Positions 17,015 to 26,311 of a stretch of 34,984 nucleotides of DNA are shown here, one piece after another (the stretch's first letter is position 1; the number at the start of each line of letters is the position of its first letter). Origin of the DNA: Thermoleophilia bacterium (GTDB lineage: Bacteria > Actinomycetota > Thermoleophilia > Miltoncostaeales > Miltoncostaeaceae); NCBI GenBank assembly GCA_020438485.1, contig JAGQUM010000050.1, forward strand, positions 1-34,984, in the 5' to 3' direction. A program made the translations under genes and the position numbers. The notes below the pieces were generated by a model that made no database searches, had not been told where the DNA came from, and was given only the letters and a program-made list of their open reading frames with translations.

Positions 17015-17020
17015 AGGATA
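17015..17020 (-). promoter_or_regulatory. Candidate -10 box of a leaderless clpS transcript
   Basis: On the minus strand TATCCT is followed by seven bases and then the ATG of clpS. It sits in the 27-base gap after the MDR gene. No clear -35 element is visible. This would let clpS and the ThDP gene be expressed apart from the MDR gene. Confidence 0.35.
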
Positions 17021-17034
17021 CCGCTGCGGCGCCC

Positions 17035-18003
17035 TCACTCCACGGCGACGACCACCTTGCCGCGGGCGTGGCCGCCGCCCAGGTGGCGCATGGCCTCGGC
17101 GGCCTCGGCCAGTGGGAACGTCCGGTCGATCACGGGCCGGACGCTGCCCTCGCCGATCAGCCGGGTGAGCTCGGCCAGGTCCTCGGGGCCGGTCTTGGCC
17201 GTGACGAACCCCAACGAGCGGTCGCCGCCCAGCGACAGCAGCCGCCCCAGGGCGAGGGCCTCGAGCATCTGGCGCCCGCCGCCACCCACCATCAGGTAGC
17301 GCCCACCCGGCGCGAGCATCCGCCTGTAGGCGCGAATTGGGTGGTATCCGTTGACGCCGAGGATCACGTCGTACCGCTCACCCTCCGCCGTCACGTCGGT
17401 GATGGCGTAATCGACCACGCGGTCGGCGCCGAGCTCCCCGGCCTGGTCGGCGTTGCGGGCGCTGCACACCGCGGTGACGCGCGCGCCGAGCGCCTTCGCG
17501 ATCTGCACGGCGAACGTGCCGACCCCGCCCGCCGCCCCCTGCACCAGCACGTGGTCGCCCTTCGCGGGCGCCGCGCGGCGGAGGGCCTGCAGCGCCGTGG
17601 CGCCGGCCAGCGGCACGGCGGCCGCCTGCTCGAGCGTCAACCCGCGCGGCGCCGGCGCGAGGCATGCGGCGGGCACGCACACGTACTGGGCCAGCGCCCC
17701 GCCCCCGGCGCCCCACACGTCGCCGAACACCTCGTCGCCGGGGCGGCACGTCGTGATGCCCTTGCCGACGGCGTCCACGACGCCCGCCACGTCCATTCCC
17801 AGGATCCGGCGCCTTGGGCGGAGAAGTCCGGACTGCAGGCGCACAAGGGGGATGTCGGCGGTCAGCAGGTGCCAGTCGGCCGCGTTGAGCGACGCGGCGC
17901 GTACCCGCACGCGCACCTCGCCGTCGCCCGGCTCGGGCGTCGGCACCTCGCGCAGCACAAGCTCGTCGGGGGTTCCATAGCGGGTGTAGACGATCGCGTT
18001 CAT
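17035..18003 (-). CDS. Quinone-oxidoreductase-like MDR dehydrogenase
   Basis: A 322-residue NAD(P)-dependent medium-chain reductase without the structural zinc lobe. Its N-terminal GroES-like domain has SLNAADWHLL and GMDVAGVVDAVGKG. The Rossmann domain has VQGAAGGVGTFAVQIAKALGA, the usual dinucleotide-binding segment of QOR-type enzymes. Such proteins reduce quinones or alpha,beta-unsaturated ketones with NADPH. The ATG at 18003 is preceded by TTGAGG about nine bases upstream as a moderate ribosome binding site. It is the first gene of a minus-strand group with clpS and the ThDP decarboxylase. No cysteine or histidine zinc ligands are seen at the usual catalytic places, which supports a zinc-free enzyme. 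Confidence 0.88.
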   Translation of the reverse strand: MNAIVYTRYGTPDELVLREVPTPEPGDGEVRVRVRAASLNAADWHLLTADIPLVRLQSGLLRPRRRILGMDVAGVVDAVGKGITTCRPGDEVFGDVWGAGGGALAQYVCVPAACLAPAPRGLTLEQAAAVPLAGATALQALRRAAPAKGDHVLVQGAAGGVGTFAVQIAKALGARVTAVCSARNADQAGELGADRVVDYAITDVTAEGERYDVILGVNGYHPIRAYRRMLAPGGRYLMVGGGGRQMLEALALGRLLSLGGDRSLGFVTAKTGPEDLAELTRLIGEGSVRPVIDRTFPLAEAAEAMRHLGGGHARGKVVVAVE

Positions 18004-18114
18004 CGGCGCGCCTCAAGTTCGGTCCGCGGACGCCGGGATGCTCCCCCGCACCGGCCGGGCCTTCCACCCGGGTTCGGTAAACCCTCGGCCACGAACCGCC
18101 CAACACGGGCGGGT

Positions 18115-18120
18115 TACGAT
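18115..18120 (+). promoter_or_regulatory. Candidate -10 box for the small GNAT gene
   Basis: TACGAT in the divergent gap between the MDR and GNAT genes fits TANNNT. It would give a leader of about 30 bases that carries the ribosome binding site AAGGAG (18144-18149). No strong -35 box was seen. Confidence 0.35.
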
Positions 18121-18155
18121 GCCGTCCCCGCCGACCGCACCCCAAGGAGCGCCGC

Positions 18156-18485
18156 ATGGCCGCGAGCCCACTGCCCGACAACCTCGAGGTGCGCAAGGAC
18201 GGAGCCAGGGGGGTGTTCGAACTGCTGGTGGACGGCACGCACGCGGGGCTCATCACGTTCCGCGACAACCACGGCGTCCGTGCGATGCCGCACACCGAGG
18301 TGGACGCCGCCTTCGAGGGCCGGGGCCTGTCGAGGCCGCTCATCCGGGCCGCGCTGGACCAGACCCGTGCGGAGGGACTGGGCGTGTTGCCCATGTGCCC
18401 GGCCATCAGCCGCTACGTGCAGAAGAACCCGGAGTACCAGGACCTGGTGCCCGAGGGGCAGCGCCCGGCGTTCGGGCTGGGGTAA
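18156..18485 (+). CDS. Small YjdJ-type GNAT acetyltransferase
   Basis: A 109-residue protein of the short GNAT branch (YjdJ/Acetyltransf_CG). It has an initial strand pair (GVFELLVDGTHAGLITF), then HTEVDAAFEGRGLSRPLIRAALDQTRAEGLGVLPMCP, which contains the acetyl-CoA-binding turn EGRGLS, and a tail with RYVQKNPEYQDL typical of this group. The acceptor is unknown for most members. ATG 18156 has AAGGAG six bases upstream. The gene stops four bases before the end of the convergent CHAP gene, so no terminator fits between them. Confidence 0.9.
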   Translation: MAASPLPDNLEVRKDGARGVFELLVDGTHAGLITFRDNHGVRAMPHTEVDAAFEGRGLSRPLIRAALDQTRAEGLGVLPMCPAISRYVQKNPEYQDLVPEGQRPAFGLG

Positions 18486-18489
18486 CGTC

Positions 18490-19203
18490 CTACGCGGACG
18501 GCGCCACGCGGACCAGACCCGTCCACTGGCCCGGGCCGTAGCTGCGGGCCGACACCTTGTCGCTGGAGTTGCCCTCCACCGTGTCCACGCCACCGTCGGC
18601 CTTGACGTTGGTGACCACGCCGATGTGGTCGGTGAGGCCGTCGCCGTTGCGGTCGAAGACGATGAGGTCGCCCACCTGGGCGGGGACGCCCTGGCTGGGC
18701 GTGATCCACGTGCCGGTGTCCTTGCCCCACTGCTGGACGTTGGGCACCCAGCCCTCGCCGCGGCCGTTGGGTCCCACCGGGACGCCCGCCTGCGCGCACA
18801 CCCACGACGTGAAGTAGCTGCACCACGGGCCGATGCCGGCCCCCTGGGTGGCCGTGCGATACTCGGCGATGCGCGGGCCGTTGTTCGACCCGGGCGGCTG
18901 CTCGGCCACGCCGAGCTCGGCCGACGCGATGCGGGCGATCTCCTGGCCGGTCGCGCTTCCGGTACCGACGCCCGTGAGCGCGGACGGCGCGGTCACCGTG
19001 CTCGGCCCGAGGCCGTCCTCAACGGGGCTCGTCGTATCCAGCGCGGCGTTCGTCCGGGCGGTGGCCAGTTGCTGGGCGAAGCCCGACGTGGCCGCCGCCT
19101 GGGTGGGTCCGGTGGGCGCGGGCATCGCCATGTCCTGGATCTCGCGGATCCGGGCCAGCGTCGCCGACAGGCCCCCGATGTCGTCCGTCACGGGGAAAGT
19201 CAT
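18490..19203 (-). CDS. CHAP-domain peptidoglycan hydrolase
   Basis: A 237-residue protein. The C-terminal CHAP domain (about 86-235) has the catalytic Cys128 in GPWCSYFTSWVCAQAG, His193 in DHIGVV and a polar third residue near VEGNSS (Glu210/Asn212). CHAP enzymes cut peptide or amide bonds in peptidoglycan. The N-terminal part (IGGLSATLARIREIQDM ... GFAQQLA) has no signal peptide and looks like the N-termini of flagellar rod-associated lysins, which leave by the flagellar export route; this is only a resemblance and no flagellar genes are in view. ATG 19203 is chosen over ATG 19221 because AAGGCGGGCG precedes it. The Asp-rich DRNGDGLTD stretch could bind calcium. Confidence 0.82.
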   Translation of the reverse strand: MTFPVTDDIGGLSATLARIREIQDMAMPAPTGPTQAAATSGFAQQLATARTNAALDTTSPVEDGLGPSTVTAPSALTGVGTGSATGQEIARIASAELGVAEQPPGSNNGPRIAEYRTATQGAGIGPWCSYFTSWVCAQAGVPVGPNGRGEGWVPNVQQWGKDTGTWITPSQGVPAQVGDLIVFDRNGDGLTDHIGVVTNVKADGGVDTVEGNSSDKVSARSYGPGQWTGLVRVAPSA

Positions 19204-19340
19204 CGCCCGCCTTGTCGGCATCGGCGGGGGGCGACTTGAGCGGGACGGGGGGACCGGTGAGACGGGGTCACACGCCCCGGATCGGGCCGTGGGCGCCCGA
19301 CCCCGACACGGCGACCGGTGACAGGCCCGGAAGGCGGGAA

Positions 19341-19346
19341 TATCCT
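19341..19346 (+). promoter_or_regulatory. Candidate -10 box for the DASS symporter gene
   Basis: TATCCT fits TANNNT and would give a leader of about 50 bases before GTG 19403, including the ribosome binding site GAGGGGGAG (19391-19399). The upstream gap (19204-19340) also carries a direct repeat GACCGGTGA at 19252-19260 and 19313-19321, which might be regulatory. Confidence 0.4.
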
Positions 19347-19402
19347 CGATCCGTGTCCGCAGACCTGTGCGCCTGCAGCGCACGCGCAGCGAGGGGGAGT
19401 CC

Positions 19403-20881
19403 GTGACCGGCCAATCCACATCCCGGGCGCGCATCGGCATGGCGTTCCGGGTCGGCCTGCCGCTGGTCATCGCGGCGGTCATCTGGTTCCTCCCGGTGCC
19501 GGGCACGCTGGCCGAGGACGGCTCGAAGCTGGTGGACGCCGACGGCATGCACATGCTGGCGATCTTCGTCGGCACGATCGTGGCACTGATCACTCAGCCG
19601 CTCCCGACGGCGTCGGTGTCGATCATCGGCCTGGCGGTCGCGATGATCACGAAGACCATGCCGTTGGAGGGGTCACCCGCCCCCGCGCTGGCGGGCTTCG
19701 CGAACAGCACTGTCTGGCTGATCGTCGCCGCGTTCTTTATCTCCGAGGGCTTCGTCGTGACGGGCCTCGGCAAGCGCATCGCCCTCTGGTTCGTCACGAA
19801 GCTGGGCCGCTCCAGCCTGGGCCTGGCGCACGGGATGGCGGCCACCGACCTGGTGCTCGCCCCGGCCACGCCGTCCAACACCGCCCGCGCCGGGGGCGTG
19901 ATCTTCCCCATCGTCAAGTCCCTGTCGCTGCTGGCCGGGTCGACGACGGAGACCGAGGAGTCGCGGCGCACGCTGGGCGCGTACCTGATGATGTCGCTGG
20001 TGCTGGTCAACACCGTCACGTCCGCGATGTTCATCACGGCGATGGCGGGCAACCCGGTGGCCGTCGACGCCGCCAAGGCGCTCAACACGCCCGTCGACAT
20101 CTCGTGGGGCAAGTGGGCCCTGGCGGCGGCGGTGCCCGGCATCGTGTCGCTGCTGCTGGTGCCGTGGCTGCTGTTCAAGCTGTACCCGCCCACCCGCAGG
20201 CAGACGCCGGAGGCCCCCGCGCACGCGCGCGCGGAGCTGGCGAAGATGGGCCCGATCAGCCGCAACGAGTGGACCATGGTCGGCACGTTCGTGCTGCTGC
20301 TTGCCCTGTGGATCGCCGGCGACTCGCTGGACATCAACGCCACGGCCACCGCGTTCGTGGGCGTGTCGCTGCTGCTCGTCACGCGCGTGCTGGCGTGGAA
20401 GGACCTCGCCGCCGACTCCTCGGCCTGGCAGACGCTGATCTTCTTCGGCGTGCTCGTGGGCATGGCCAGCTACCTGAACAAGCTGGGCGTGATCCCGTGG
20501 ATCGGGCAGGAGTTGTCGGACGCCGTCGACGGCACGCACTGGCTGGTCGCCTTCGGCGTCCTGTCGCTGGCGTACTTCTACGGCCACTACCTGTTCGCGT
20601 CGAACACGGCGCACATCACGGCGATGTACGCGGTGTTCCTCACGACGTCCATCGCGGCGGGCGCCCCGCCGATGTTCGCGGCACTGGCGCTGGGTTTCCT
20701 CGGCAACCTGTTCGGCGGCCTCACCCACTACGCGTGCGGCCCGAGCGGCCTGGTGGGCGGCAGCGGCTACGTGCCGATCCCGACGTGGTTCCGCCTGGCG
20801 CTCATTATGTCCATCCCGGTGCTGCTCATCTGGACGACGATCGGCGGCGCGTGGATGTACCTCATCGGCGCCTGGGACTGA
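19403..20881 (+). CDS. DASS-family sodium:dicarboxylate symporter or 2-oxoglutarate/malate exchanger
   Basis: A 492-residue inner-membrane protein with about 11-12 hydrophobic segments. It shows both Ser-Asn-Thr signatures of the divalent anion:Na+ symporter family: ATPSNTARAGG in the first half and FASNTAHIT in the second, plus FANSTVWLIVAAFFIS. These SNT motifs bind substrate carboxylate and Na+. Closest in character to the CitT/plastidic 2-oxoglutarate-malate translocator branch (LAPATPSNTAR), so di- or tricarboxylates are likely cargo. GTG 19403 is chosen for the GAGGGGGAG ribosome binding site just upstream. It has its own promoter and no operon partner. Confidence 0.9.
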   Translation: MTGQSTSRARIGMAFRVGLPLVIAAVIWFLPVPGTLAEDGSKLVDADGMHMLAIFVGTIVALITQPLPTASVSIIGLAVAMITKTMPLEGSPAPALAGFANSTVWLIVAAFFISEGFVVTGLGKRIALWFVTKLGRSSLGLAHGMAATDLVLAPATPSNTARAGGVIFPIVKSLSLLAGSTTETEESRRTLGAYLMMSLVLVNTVTSAMFITAMAGNPVAVDAAKALNTPVDISWGKWALAAAVPGIVSLLLVPWLLFKLYPPTRRQTPEAPAHARAELAKMGPISRNEWTMVGTFVLLLALWIAGDSLDINATATAFVGVSLLLVTRVLAWKDLAADSSAWQTLIFFGVLVGMASYLNKLGVIPWIGQELSDAVDGTHWLVAFGVLSLAYFYGHYLFASNTAHITAMYAVFLTTSIAAGAPPMFAALALGFLGNLFGGLTHYACGPSGLVGGSGYVPIPTWFRLALIMSIPVLLIWTTIGGAWMYLIGAWD

Positions 20882-20919
20882 CGGCCGGGCGCATCGCGCT
20901 GACCATGTGATCGGGGATC

Positions 20920-20940
20920 GTCGTCTATGAGAGCGACGAC
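20920..20940 (+). terminator. Weak hairpin after the DASS gene
   Basis: GTCGTC (20920-20925) and GACGAC (20935-20940) pair around a nine-base loop, 39 bases after the stop. The stem is short and lacks a T-tract, so it is a weak candidate for a terminator. The rest of the 156-base gap to lhr holds only the lhr -10 candidate. Confidence 0.25.
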
Positions 20941-21025
20941 ACCCCCCGGCTTCGCGCGACGGTGCCGGCGGCCGCCTCGCCGGGGTGTGCGGTCTCCTCA
21001 ACCACAAACACACGTTCGCATGCCC

Positions 21026-21031
21026 TAGACT
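21026..21031 (+). promoter_or_regulatory. Candidate -10 box of a leaderless lhr transcript
   Basis: TAGACT is followed by six bases and then ATG 21038, with no Shine-Dalgarno sequence. This spacing places the transcription start at or very near the start codon. Confidence 0.42.
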
Positions 21032-21037
21032 CCCGGG

Positions 21038-24000
21038 ATGCCCGGCGCCCCCGACCCGCTCGCGCCGTTCCACCCGCTCACGCGGGGCTGGTTCACCCGC
21101 GCGTTCGCCGCGCCGACGGGCGCGCAGGCGGCCGGGTGGCCCCGCATCGCTGCGGGCGAGCACACGCTGATCCTGGCCCCCACTGGGTCGGGCAAGACCC
21201 TGGCCGCGTTCCTGTGGGCCATCGACCGGCTGGTGACCGCGAAGCTTGACGACGCCCCGGCGCGGCGCGTGCTGTACGTGTCGCCCCTGAAGGCCCTCAA
21301 CTACGACGTCGAGCGCAATCTGGCCGGGCCGCTGGCGGGCCTGGCCGACGCCGCTCGTCGCGACGGGCGCGTGCTGCCCGAGATCGGCGTGGCGGTGCGC
21401 ACCGGGGACACGCCCCAGAACGAGCGCCAGAAGATGTTGCGCACCCCGCCCGACATCCTCATCACCACTCCCGAGAGCCTGTACCTGTTGCTGACCTCGC
21501 GCGGGCGGGAGATCCTGAAGGACGTCGGCACCGTGATCGTGGACGAGATCCACGCGGTCGCGGCCACGAAGCGCGGCACCCACCTGGCCCTCAGCCTCGA
21601 GCGCCTGGAGGAGCTCGTGCGCGGCGAAGGCGGGGCGCTGCAGCGCATCGGGCTGTCGGCTACCCAGCGTCCGCTGCAAGAGGTCGCTAGGTTCCTGGGC
21701 GGCAACGGGCCGGACGGTGCCCGCCCCGTCGCCATCGCGGACGCGGGCGCCGCCAAGGATCTCGACCTGGAGGTCGTCGTTCCCGTGAACGACATGGCCG
21801 AGGTCACGTCCTCCGGGCCCGAGCGGCAGGCCGCCGACCTGGCGCCGTTGCAGGGGGGCGAGGACACGCGCCGATCTATCTGGCCGTCCATGTATCCGCG
21901 CCTGCTGGAGCTGATCCGCGCCCACACGTCGACGCTCGTGTTCGTCAACAACCGGCGCCTGGCCGAGCGCCTGGCGATCCGCCTCAACGAATTGGCGGGC
22001 GAGGAGGTGGCCCGCGCGCACCACGGCAGCCTGGCCCGCGACCAGCGCGTGATCATCGAGGAGGACCTCAAGGCCGGGCGCATCCCCGCCCTCGTGGCCA
22101 CGAGCAGCCTCGAGCTGGGCATCGACATGGGCGCCATCGACCTCGTGATCCAGGTGGAGAGCCCCCGCAGCGTCGCCACGGGCATCCAGCGCGTCGGCCG
22201 CGCAGGCCACGGCGTGGGCCGCGCCAGCCGCGGGCGGATCTTCCCCAAGTACCGGGGCGACCTGCTGGAGTGCGCCGCCGTCGTGCACCGCATGCGCGAC
22301 GGCGAGATCGAGCGCACCACCGTCCCCCGCCTGCCCCTGGACGTTCTGGCCCAGCAGTTGGTGGCCGCGTGCGTCGACCGCGACTGGCACGTCCCCGACC
22401 TGCTGGCCCTGGTCCGCGGCGCCTACCCATTCACGGAGATCAGCCGCGAGCAGTTCGACGGCGTGCTCGACATGCTGGCGGGCCGGTACCCGTCGGACGA
22501 GTTCGCCGAGCTGCGACCGCGCCTGGCGTGGGACCGCGGCACGGACGTGGTACGCGGCCGGCCCGGCATCCGCCAGCTGACCGTGCAGAACGCGGGCACC
22601 ATCCCCGACCGCGGCCTGTACGGCGTGTACCTGGCCGACGGCACGGCCCGCGTGGGCGAGCTGGACGAGGAGATGGTGTACGAGGCCCGGGCGGGCCAGA
22701 CGTTCATGCTCGGCGCCTCGACGTGGCGCATCGAGCAGATCACGCACGACAGAGTGCTGGTCTCGCCCGCTCCCGGCGCGCCGGGAGCCGTGCCGTTCTG
22801 GCGCGGCGAGGGCGTCGGCCGCCCCGCCGAGTTGGGGGCCGCGGTGGGCGCGCTGGCCCGCGAGTTGCTCGCCGCACCTCCCGACGAGGCCCGCGCCCGG
22901 CTGGCCCGCGACAGCCGCTTCGACGCCCGGGCGGCCGAGAACCTGGTGCGCTACCTGCACGACCAGGCCGAGGCCACCGGCGCGCTGCCCAGCGACCGCA
23001 CCGTCGTGATCGAGCGGTTCCGCGACGAGATCGGCGACTGGCGTATCTGCCTGCTGAGCCCGTTCGGGGCCCGCGTCCACGCGCCGTGGGCCATGGCGCT
23101 GTCGGCACGCATCCGCGAGGAGACCGGGCAGCAGGTCCACCCCATCTGGAGCGACGACGGCATCGCGCTGCACCTGCCCGAGACCGACGAGGCGCCCGAC
23201 GGCTCGATAATGCTGATCGACGCGGACGAGGTCGACGAGCTGGTGATCGGTGAGCTCGCCTCCAGCGCCCTGTTCGGCGCGCGCTTTCGCGAGAACGCCG
23301 GGCGTGCCCTGCTGATCCCCCGCCGACGCCCCGGCCAGCGCACGCCGCTGTGGCAGCAGCGTCTGCGGGCGTCGGCGCTGCTGCAGGTGGCGCGCCGCTA
23401 CGGCAGCTTCCCCGTGATCCTCGAGACGTACCGCGAATGCCTGAACGACTGGTTCGACCTGCCCGCGCTGCGCGACGTGCTGGGCGGCGTCGCCACCCGC
23501 CGCATCGCCGTGGTGGAGGCCGACACCGACCGCCCGTCGCCGTTCACGTCGACGCTGATGTTCGAGTACGTCGCCACGTACATGTACGACGACGACGCGC
23601 CGGTCGCCGAACGCCGCGCCCAGGCGCTGGCGCTCGACCGCGACCTGCTGCGCGAGCTGCTGGGAGACGACGGGCTGCGCGAGCTGTTGGACGCTGACGC
23701 CATCGCGGCCGTCGAGGCCGACCTGCAGCACACGAGCGAACGGGCCCGCGCCGCCCACCCCGACGCACTGCACGACCTGCTGCGCATCGTGGGCGACCTC
23801 ACGGCCGGGGAGGTGGCGGCCCGCCTGGCCGAGCCGTCGCGGGCCGACGCGTGGCTGGAGGCCCTGCGTGCCCAGCGGAGGGCCGTCGGTGTGCGCGTGG
23901 CGGGCGAGGACCGCTGGATCGCGGCCGAGGACGTGGCCCGGTACCGCGACGGGCTCGGCGTGATGCCCCCGCCGGGGCTGCCCGACGCGCTGCTGGCCCC

Positions 24001-25483
24001 GACGGACGACGCCCTGGTGGGGTTGGTGGGTCGCTACGCCCGCACGCACGGGCCGTTCACCGCCGCGGACGCGGCAGCGCGCCTCGGCATCGCGGCGGGC
24101 GCAGCCGAGGCGGCGCTGGAGGTGCTACGCGGGCGCGGGACCGCCGTGGAGGGCGAGATGCTGCCCGGCGGGTCGGGGCGCGAATGGTGCGACACCGACG
24201 TGCTTCGCCGCCTGCGCCGCGCCAGCATGGCCGCGCTGCGGGCCGAGGTGGAGCCCGTTGAGCACGCCGCGCTGGGCGCGTTCCTTCCCACGTGGCAGGG
24301 GGTCGACCGCGCCACGTCTCCCGGTGGCCCCGACGCGCTGCGCGACGTCATCGCGGCGTTGCAGGGAGTCGCCCTGCCCGCCGCGCAGTGGGAGAACGAG
24401 GTGTTCCCCCGCCGCCTGGGCGGCTATTCGCCCGCGTGGCTCGACCAGCTCGCCGCGGAGGGTTCGGTGCGGTGGCTGGGCGTCACCCCCACCGGGGGCG
24501 GCCGCGTGGCGCTGTACCTGCGCGAGGACGCCGCGCTGCTGGCCGCGCCGCCCGGGCCGGTGCCCGACGACGCCGCCGCGGCGGCCGTGGCCGGGGCACT
24601 GGCGGGCGGGGCCCTCTTCTGGGACGAGCTGCTGGACGCGGCCGGCGTGGACGCCGAGGGGGCGTTCGCCGCGCTCTGGAGGCTGGTGTGGGCGGGGCGG
24701 GTGGCCAACGACACGTGGACGCCGCTGCGGGCCCCCCGGCGGCTCCCCGTTCCCCCGCCGGCGTCGCGGCACCGCGTGGGGCGCCGGGCCCGCCGGCCTT
24801 CCGCCGCCGGGCGCGCGGTGCTGGCGGGGCGCTGGGCGTCAACCGACTCCCTGTTCGCGGGGGCGCCGTCCCCCGCGCAGCAGGCTCAGGCGCGCGCCGA
24901 GCTGCTGCTGGAACGCCATGGAGTGGTCACGCGCGGCGCCGCCATCGCCGACGGCACGCCGGGCGGGTTCGCCGCCGTCTACCCCGCGCTCGCGCGGATG
25001 GAGATCACGGGTGCGTGCCGCCGCGGGTACTTCGTCGACGGGCTGGGGGGAGCGCAGTTCGCGGTGCCGGGCGCCGTGGACCGGCTGCGCGACATGCGCC
25101 CGGGCGGGGCCGGCGACGCCGCCACGCTGGTGCTGGGGGCGGCCGACCCCGCGCAGGCCTACGGCGCGTCGCTGCCGTGGCCCGCGCACGGCGGCAGCCG
25201 GACGCCGTCGCGGGTGCACGGCGCGTACGTCGTCACGCGCGGGGGCCGACCGGTGCTGTACGTCGAGCGTGGTGGCCGCGGCATCGTCACCTTCGAGGGT
25301 ACGGGGGACCTCGACCTCGACGCCGGCCTCGCCGCACTGACCGCGTGGGTCACATCCCACCGCGCGCGGGTGCTGCGACCCGAGCGCGTCGACGGAGTGC
25401 CGGTCACGGGATCGGCGTGGGAGGAGCGCCTGGAGTCCGCGGGCTTCCGCCGCGACCTCAGGGGGATGATCCTGCGTGCCTGA
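21038..25483 (+). CDS. lhr: Lhr-type long helicase-related protein
   Basis: A 1481-residue superfamily 2 helicase, the length of the full Lhr (Lhr-core plus long C-terminal region). The motor has Walker A APTGSGKT (47-54), motif Ib TTPES, Walker B DEIH (169-172), SAT in GLSATQRPL, and motif VI QRVGRAGHGVGR. The Lhr-specific winged-helix and beta-barrel follow. The long C-terminus, seen in E. coli and mycobacterial Lhr, contains tandem winged helices and ends in YVERGGRGIVTF. It is a 3'-5' DNA-dependent ATPase with RNA:DNA unwinding activity, induced by DNA damage in mycobacteria. The stop overlaps the start of nei2 by eight bases, matching the lhr-nei2 pair of Mycobacterium. Confidence 0.95.
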   Translation: MPGAPDPLAPFHPLTRGWFTRAFAAPTGAQAAGWPRIAAGEHTLILAPTGSGKTLAAFLWAIDRLVTAKLDDAPARRVLYVSPLKALNYDVERNLAGPLAGLADAARRDGRVLPEIGVAVRTGDTPQNERQKMLRTPPDILITTPESLYLLLTSRGREILKDVGTVIVDEIHAVAATKRGTHLALSLERLEELVRGEGGALQRIGLSATQRPLQEVARFLGGNGPDGARPVAIADAGAAKDLDLEVVVPVNDMAEVTSSGPERQAADLAPLQGGEDTRRSIWPSMYPRLLELIRAHTSTLVFVNNRRLAERLAIRLNELAGEEVARAHHGSLARDQRVIIEEDLKAGRIPALVATSSLELGIDMGAIDLVIQVESPRSVATGIQRVGRAGHGVGRASRGRIFPKYRGDLLECAAVVHRMRDGEIERTTVPRLPLDVLAQQLVAACVDRDWHVPDLLALVRGAYPFTEISREQFDGVLDMLAGRYPSDEFAELRPRLAWDRGTDVVRGRPGIRQLTVQNAGTIPDRGLYGVYLADGTARVGELDEEMVYEARAGQTFMLGASTWRIEQITHDRVLVSPAPGAPGAVPFWRGEGVGRPAELGAAVGALARELLAAPPDEARARLARDSRFDARAAENLVRYLHDQAEATGALPSDRTVVIERFRDEIGDWRICLLSPFGARVHAPWAMALSARIREETGQQVHPIWSDDGIALHLPETDEAPDGSIMLIDADEVDELVIGELASSALFGARFRENAGRALLIPRRRPGQRTPLWQQRLRASALLQVARRYGSFPVILETYRECLNDWFDLPALRDVLGGVATRRIAVVEADTDRPSPFTSTLMFEYVATYMYDDDAPVAERRAQALALDRDLLRELLGDDGLRELLDADAIAAVEADLQHTSERARAAHPDALHDLLRIVGDLTAGEVAARLAEPSRADAWLEALRAQRRAVGVRVAGEDRWIAAEDVARYRDGLGVMPPPGLPDALLAPTDDALVGLVGRYARTHGPFTAADAAARLGIAAGAAEAALEVLRGRGTAVEGEMLPGGSGREWCDTDVLRRLRRASMAALRAEVEPVEHAALGAFLPTWQGVDRATSPGGPDALRDVIAALQGVALPAAQWENEVFPRRLGGYSPAWLDQLAAEGSVRWLGVTPTGGGRVALYLREDAALLAAPPGPVPDDAAAAAVAGALAGGALFWDELLDAAGVDAEGAFAALWRLVWAGRVANDTWTPLRAPRRLPVPPPASRHRVGRRARRPSAAGRAVLAGRWASTDSLFAGAPSPAQQAQARAELLLERHGVVTRGAAIADGTPGGFAAVYPALARMEITGACRRGYFVDGLGGAQFAVPGAVDRLRDMRPGGAGDAATLVLGAADPAQAYGASLPWPAHGGSRTPSRVHGAYVVTRGGRPVLYVERGGRGIVTFEGTGDLDLDAGLAALTAWVTSHRARVLRPERVDGVPVTGSAWEERLESAGFRRDLRGMILRA

Positions 25484-26288
25484 GGGCCACGTCGCGCACC
25501 GCAACGCCGGGCTGTGGAACGCCCACCTGGTAGGCCGCACGGTGACCGGCGCGACGTCGTCCTCTCCGCGCGCGCTGGCCCAGGACATCCCGGGGCGCCT
25601 GCGGGGCGACGTGCTGGCCTCCGCGGAGGCCCGCGGCAAACACCACATCATGCGGTTCGCCAGCGGCCGGGTGCTGCTGACCCACCTGCGCATGAACGGC
25701 GTGTGGCGGCTGGGCCGGGGCACGCCGCGCGGACGCCCGCGCAACCTGACGCTCGCCCTCGAGTTCGGCGACGTCACGGCGGCGCTGTACCGCTGCCAGT
25801 CCGTCCGCCTACTCGAGCCCGGTGAGCCCCTGCCGCCCGGCGTGCGCCGGGTGGGCCCCGACCTGCTGGACGACGCCGTGGACCCCGCCGCCACCACCCG
25901 CGACGCGCTGGCCGCCACCGACCCGGGCCGGGAGGTGGGCGAGGCCGTCATGGACCAGACCCTGGTCTCGGGCATCGGCAACGTCTACAAGAGCGAGAGC
26001 CTCTTCCTGGCCGGCGTCGACCCCTGGCGCGCCGTCGGCACGCTCACGTCCGCGGAGGCCGAGGACGTCGGGCGGATCGCCGCCGAGCTGCTGCGCCGCG
26101 GCGTGCGCGACGGCGGGGCCATCACCACGTTCGACCCGCCCAGCCGGCCGTGGCGGCGACCGGGGGGCGAGCGGTGGGTGTACCGCCGCGTCGATGAGCC
26201 GTGCCGGCGCTGCGGCGCCCGCATCCGGGCGCGGGGCCAGGGCGACGAGAACCGCACCACCTACTGGTGCCCGAGTTGCCAGAAGTAG
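25476..26288 (+). CDS. nei2: Endonuclease VIII-type DNA glycosylase (Fpg/Nei family)
   Basis: A 270-residue base-excision repair enzyme. Pro2-Glu3 begin the catalytic PEGH N-terminus, with Pro2 as the Schiff-base nucleophile. The helix-two-turn-helix includes DQTLVSGIGNVYKSESLF, the family DNA-binding block. A C-terminal zinc finger has two Cys pairs (CRRC ... CPSC) at about residues 242-269. It removes oxidised pyrimidines or similar damage and cleaves the abasic site. GTG 25476 is fixed by the need for Pro at position 2. It overlaps lhr by eight bases, so the two repair proteins are made from one message, as in mycobacteria. Confidence 0.94.
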   Translation: MPEGHVAHRNAGLWNAHLVGRTVTGATSSSPRALAQDIPGRLRGDVLASAEARGKHHIMRFASGRVLLTHLRMNGVWRLGRGTPRGRPRNLTLALEFGDVTAALYRCQSVRLLEPGEPLPPGVRRVGPDLLDDAVDPAATTRDALAATDPGREVGEAVMDQTLVSGIGNVYKSESLFLAGVDPWRAVGTLTSAEAEDVGRIAAELLRRGVRDGGAITTFDPPSRPWRRPGGERWVYRRVDEPCRRCGARIRARGQGDENRTTYWCPSCQK

Positions 26289-26311
26289 CCGAAATCGGCG
26301 AACCCGTCCCC

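Noticed and set aside
19673-24049. A minus-strand open frame of 1458 codons
   Set aside because: It lies antisense to the DASS and lhr genes, both of which have full sets of family motifs. The antisense translation has no recognisable feature.
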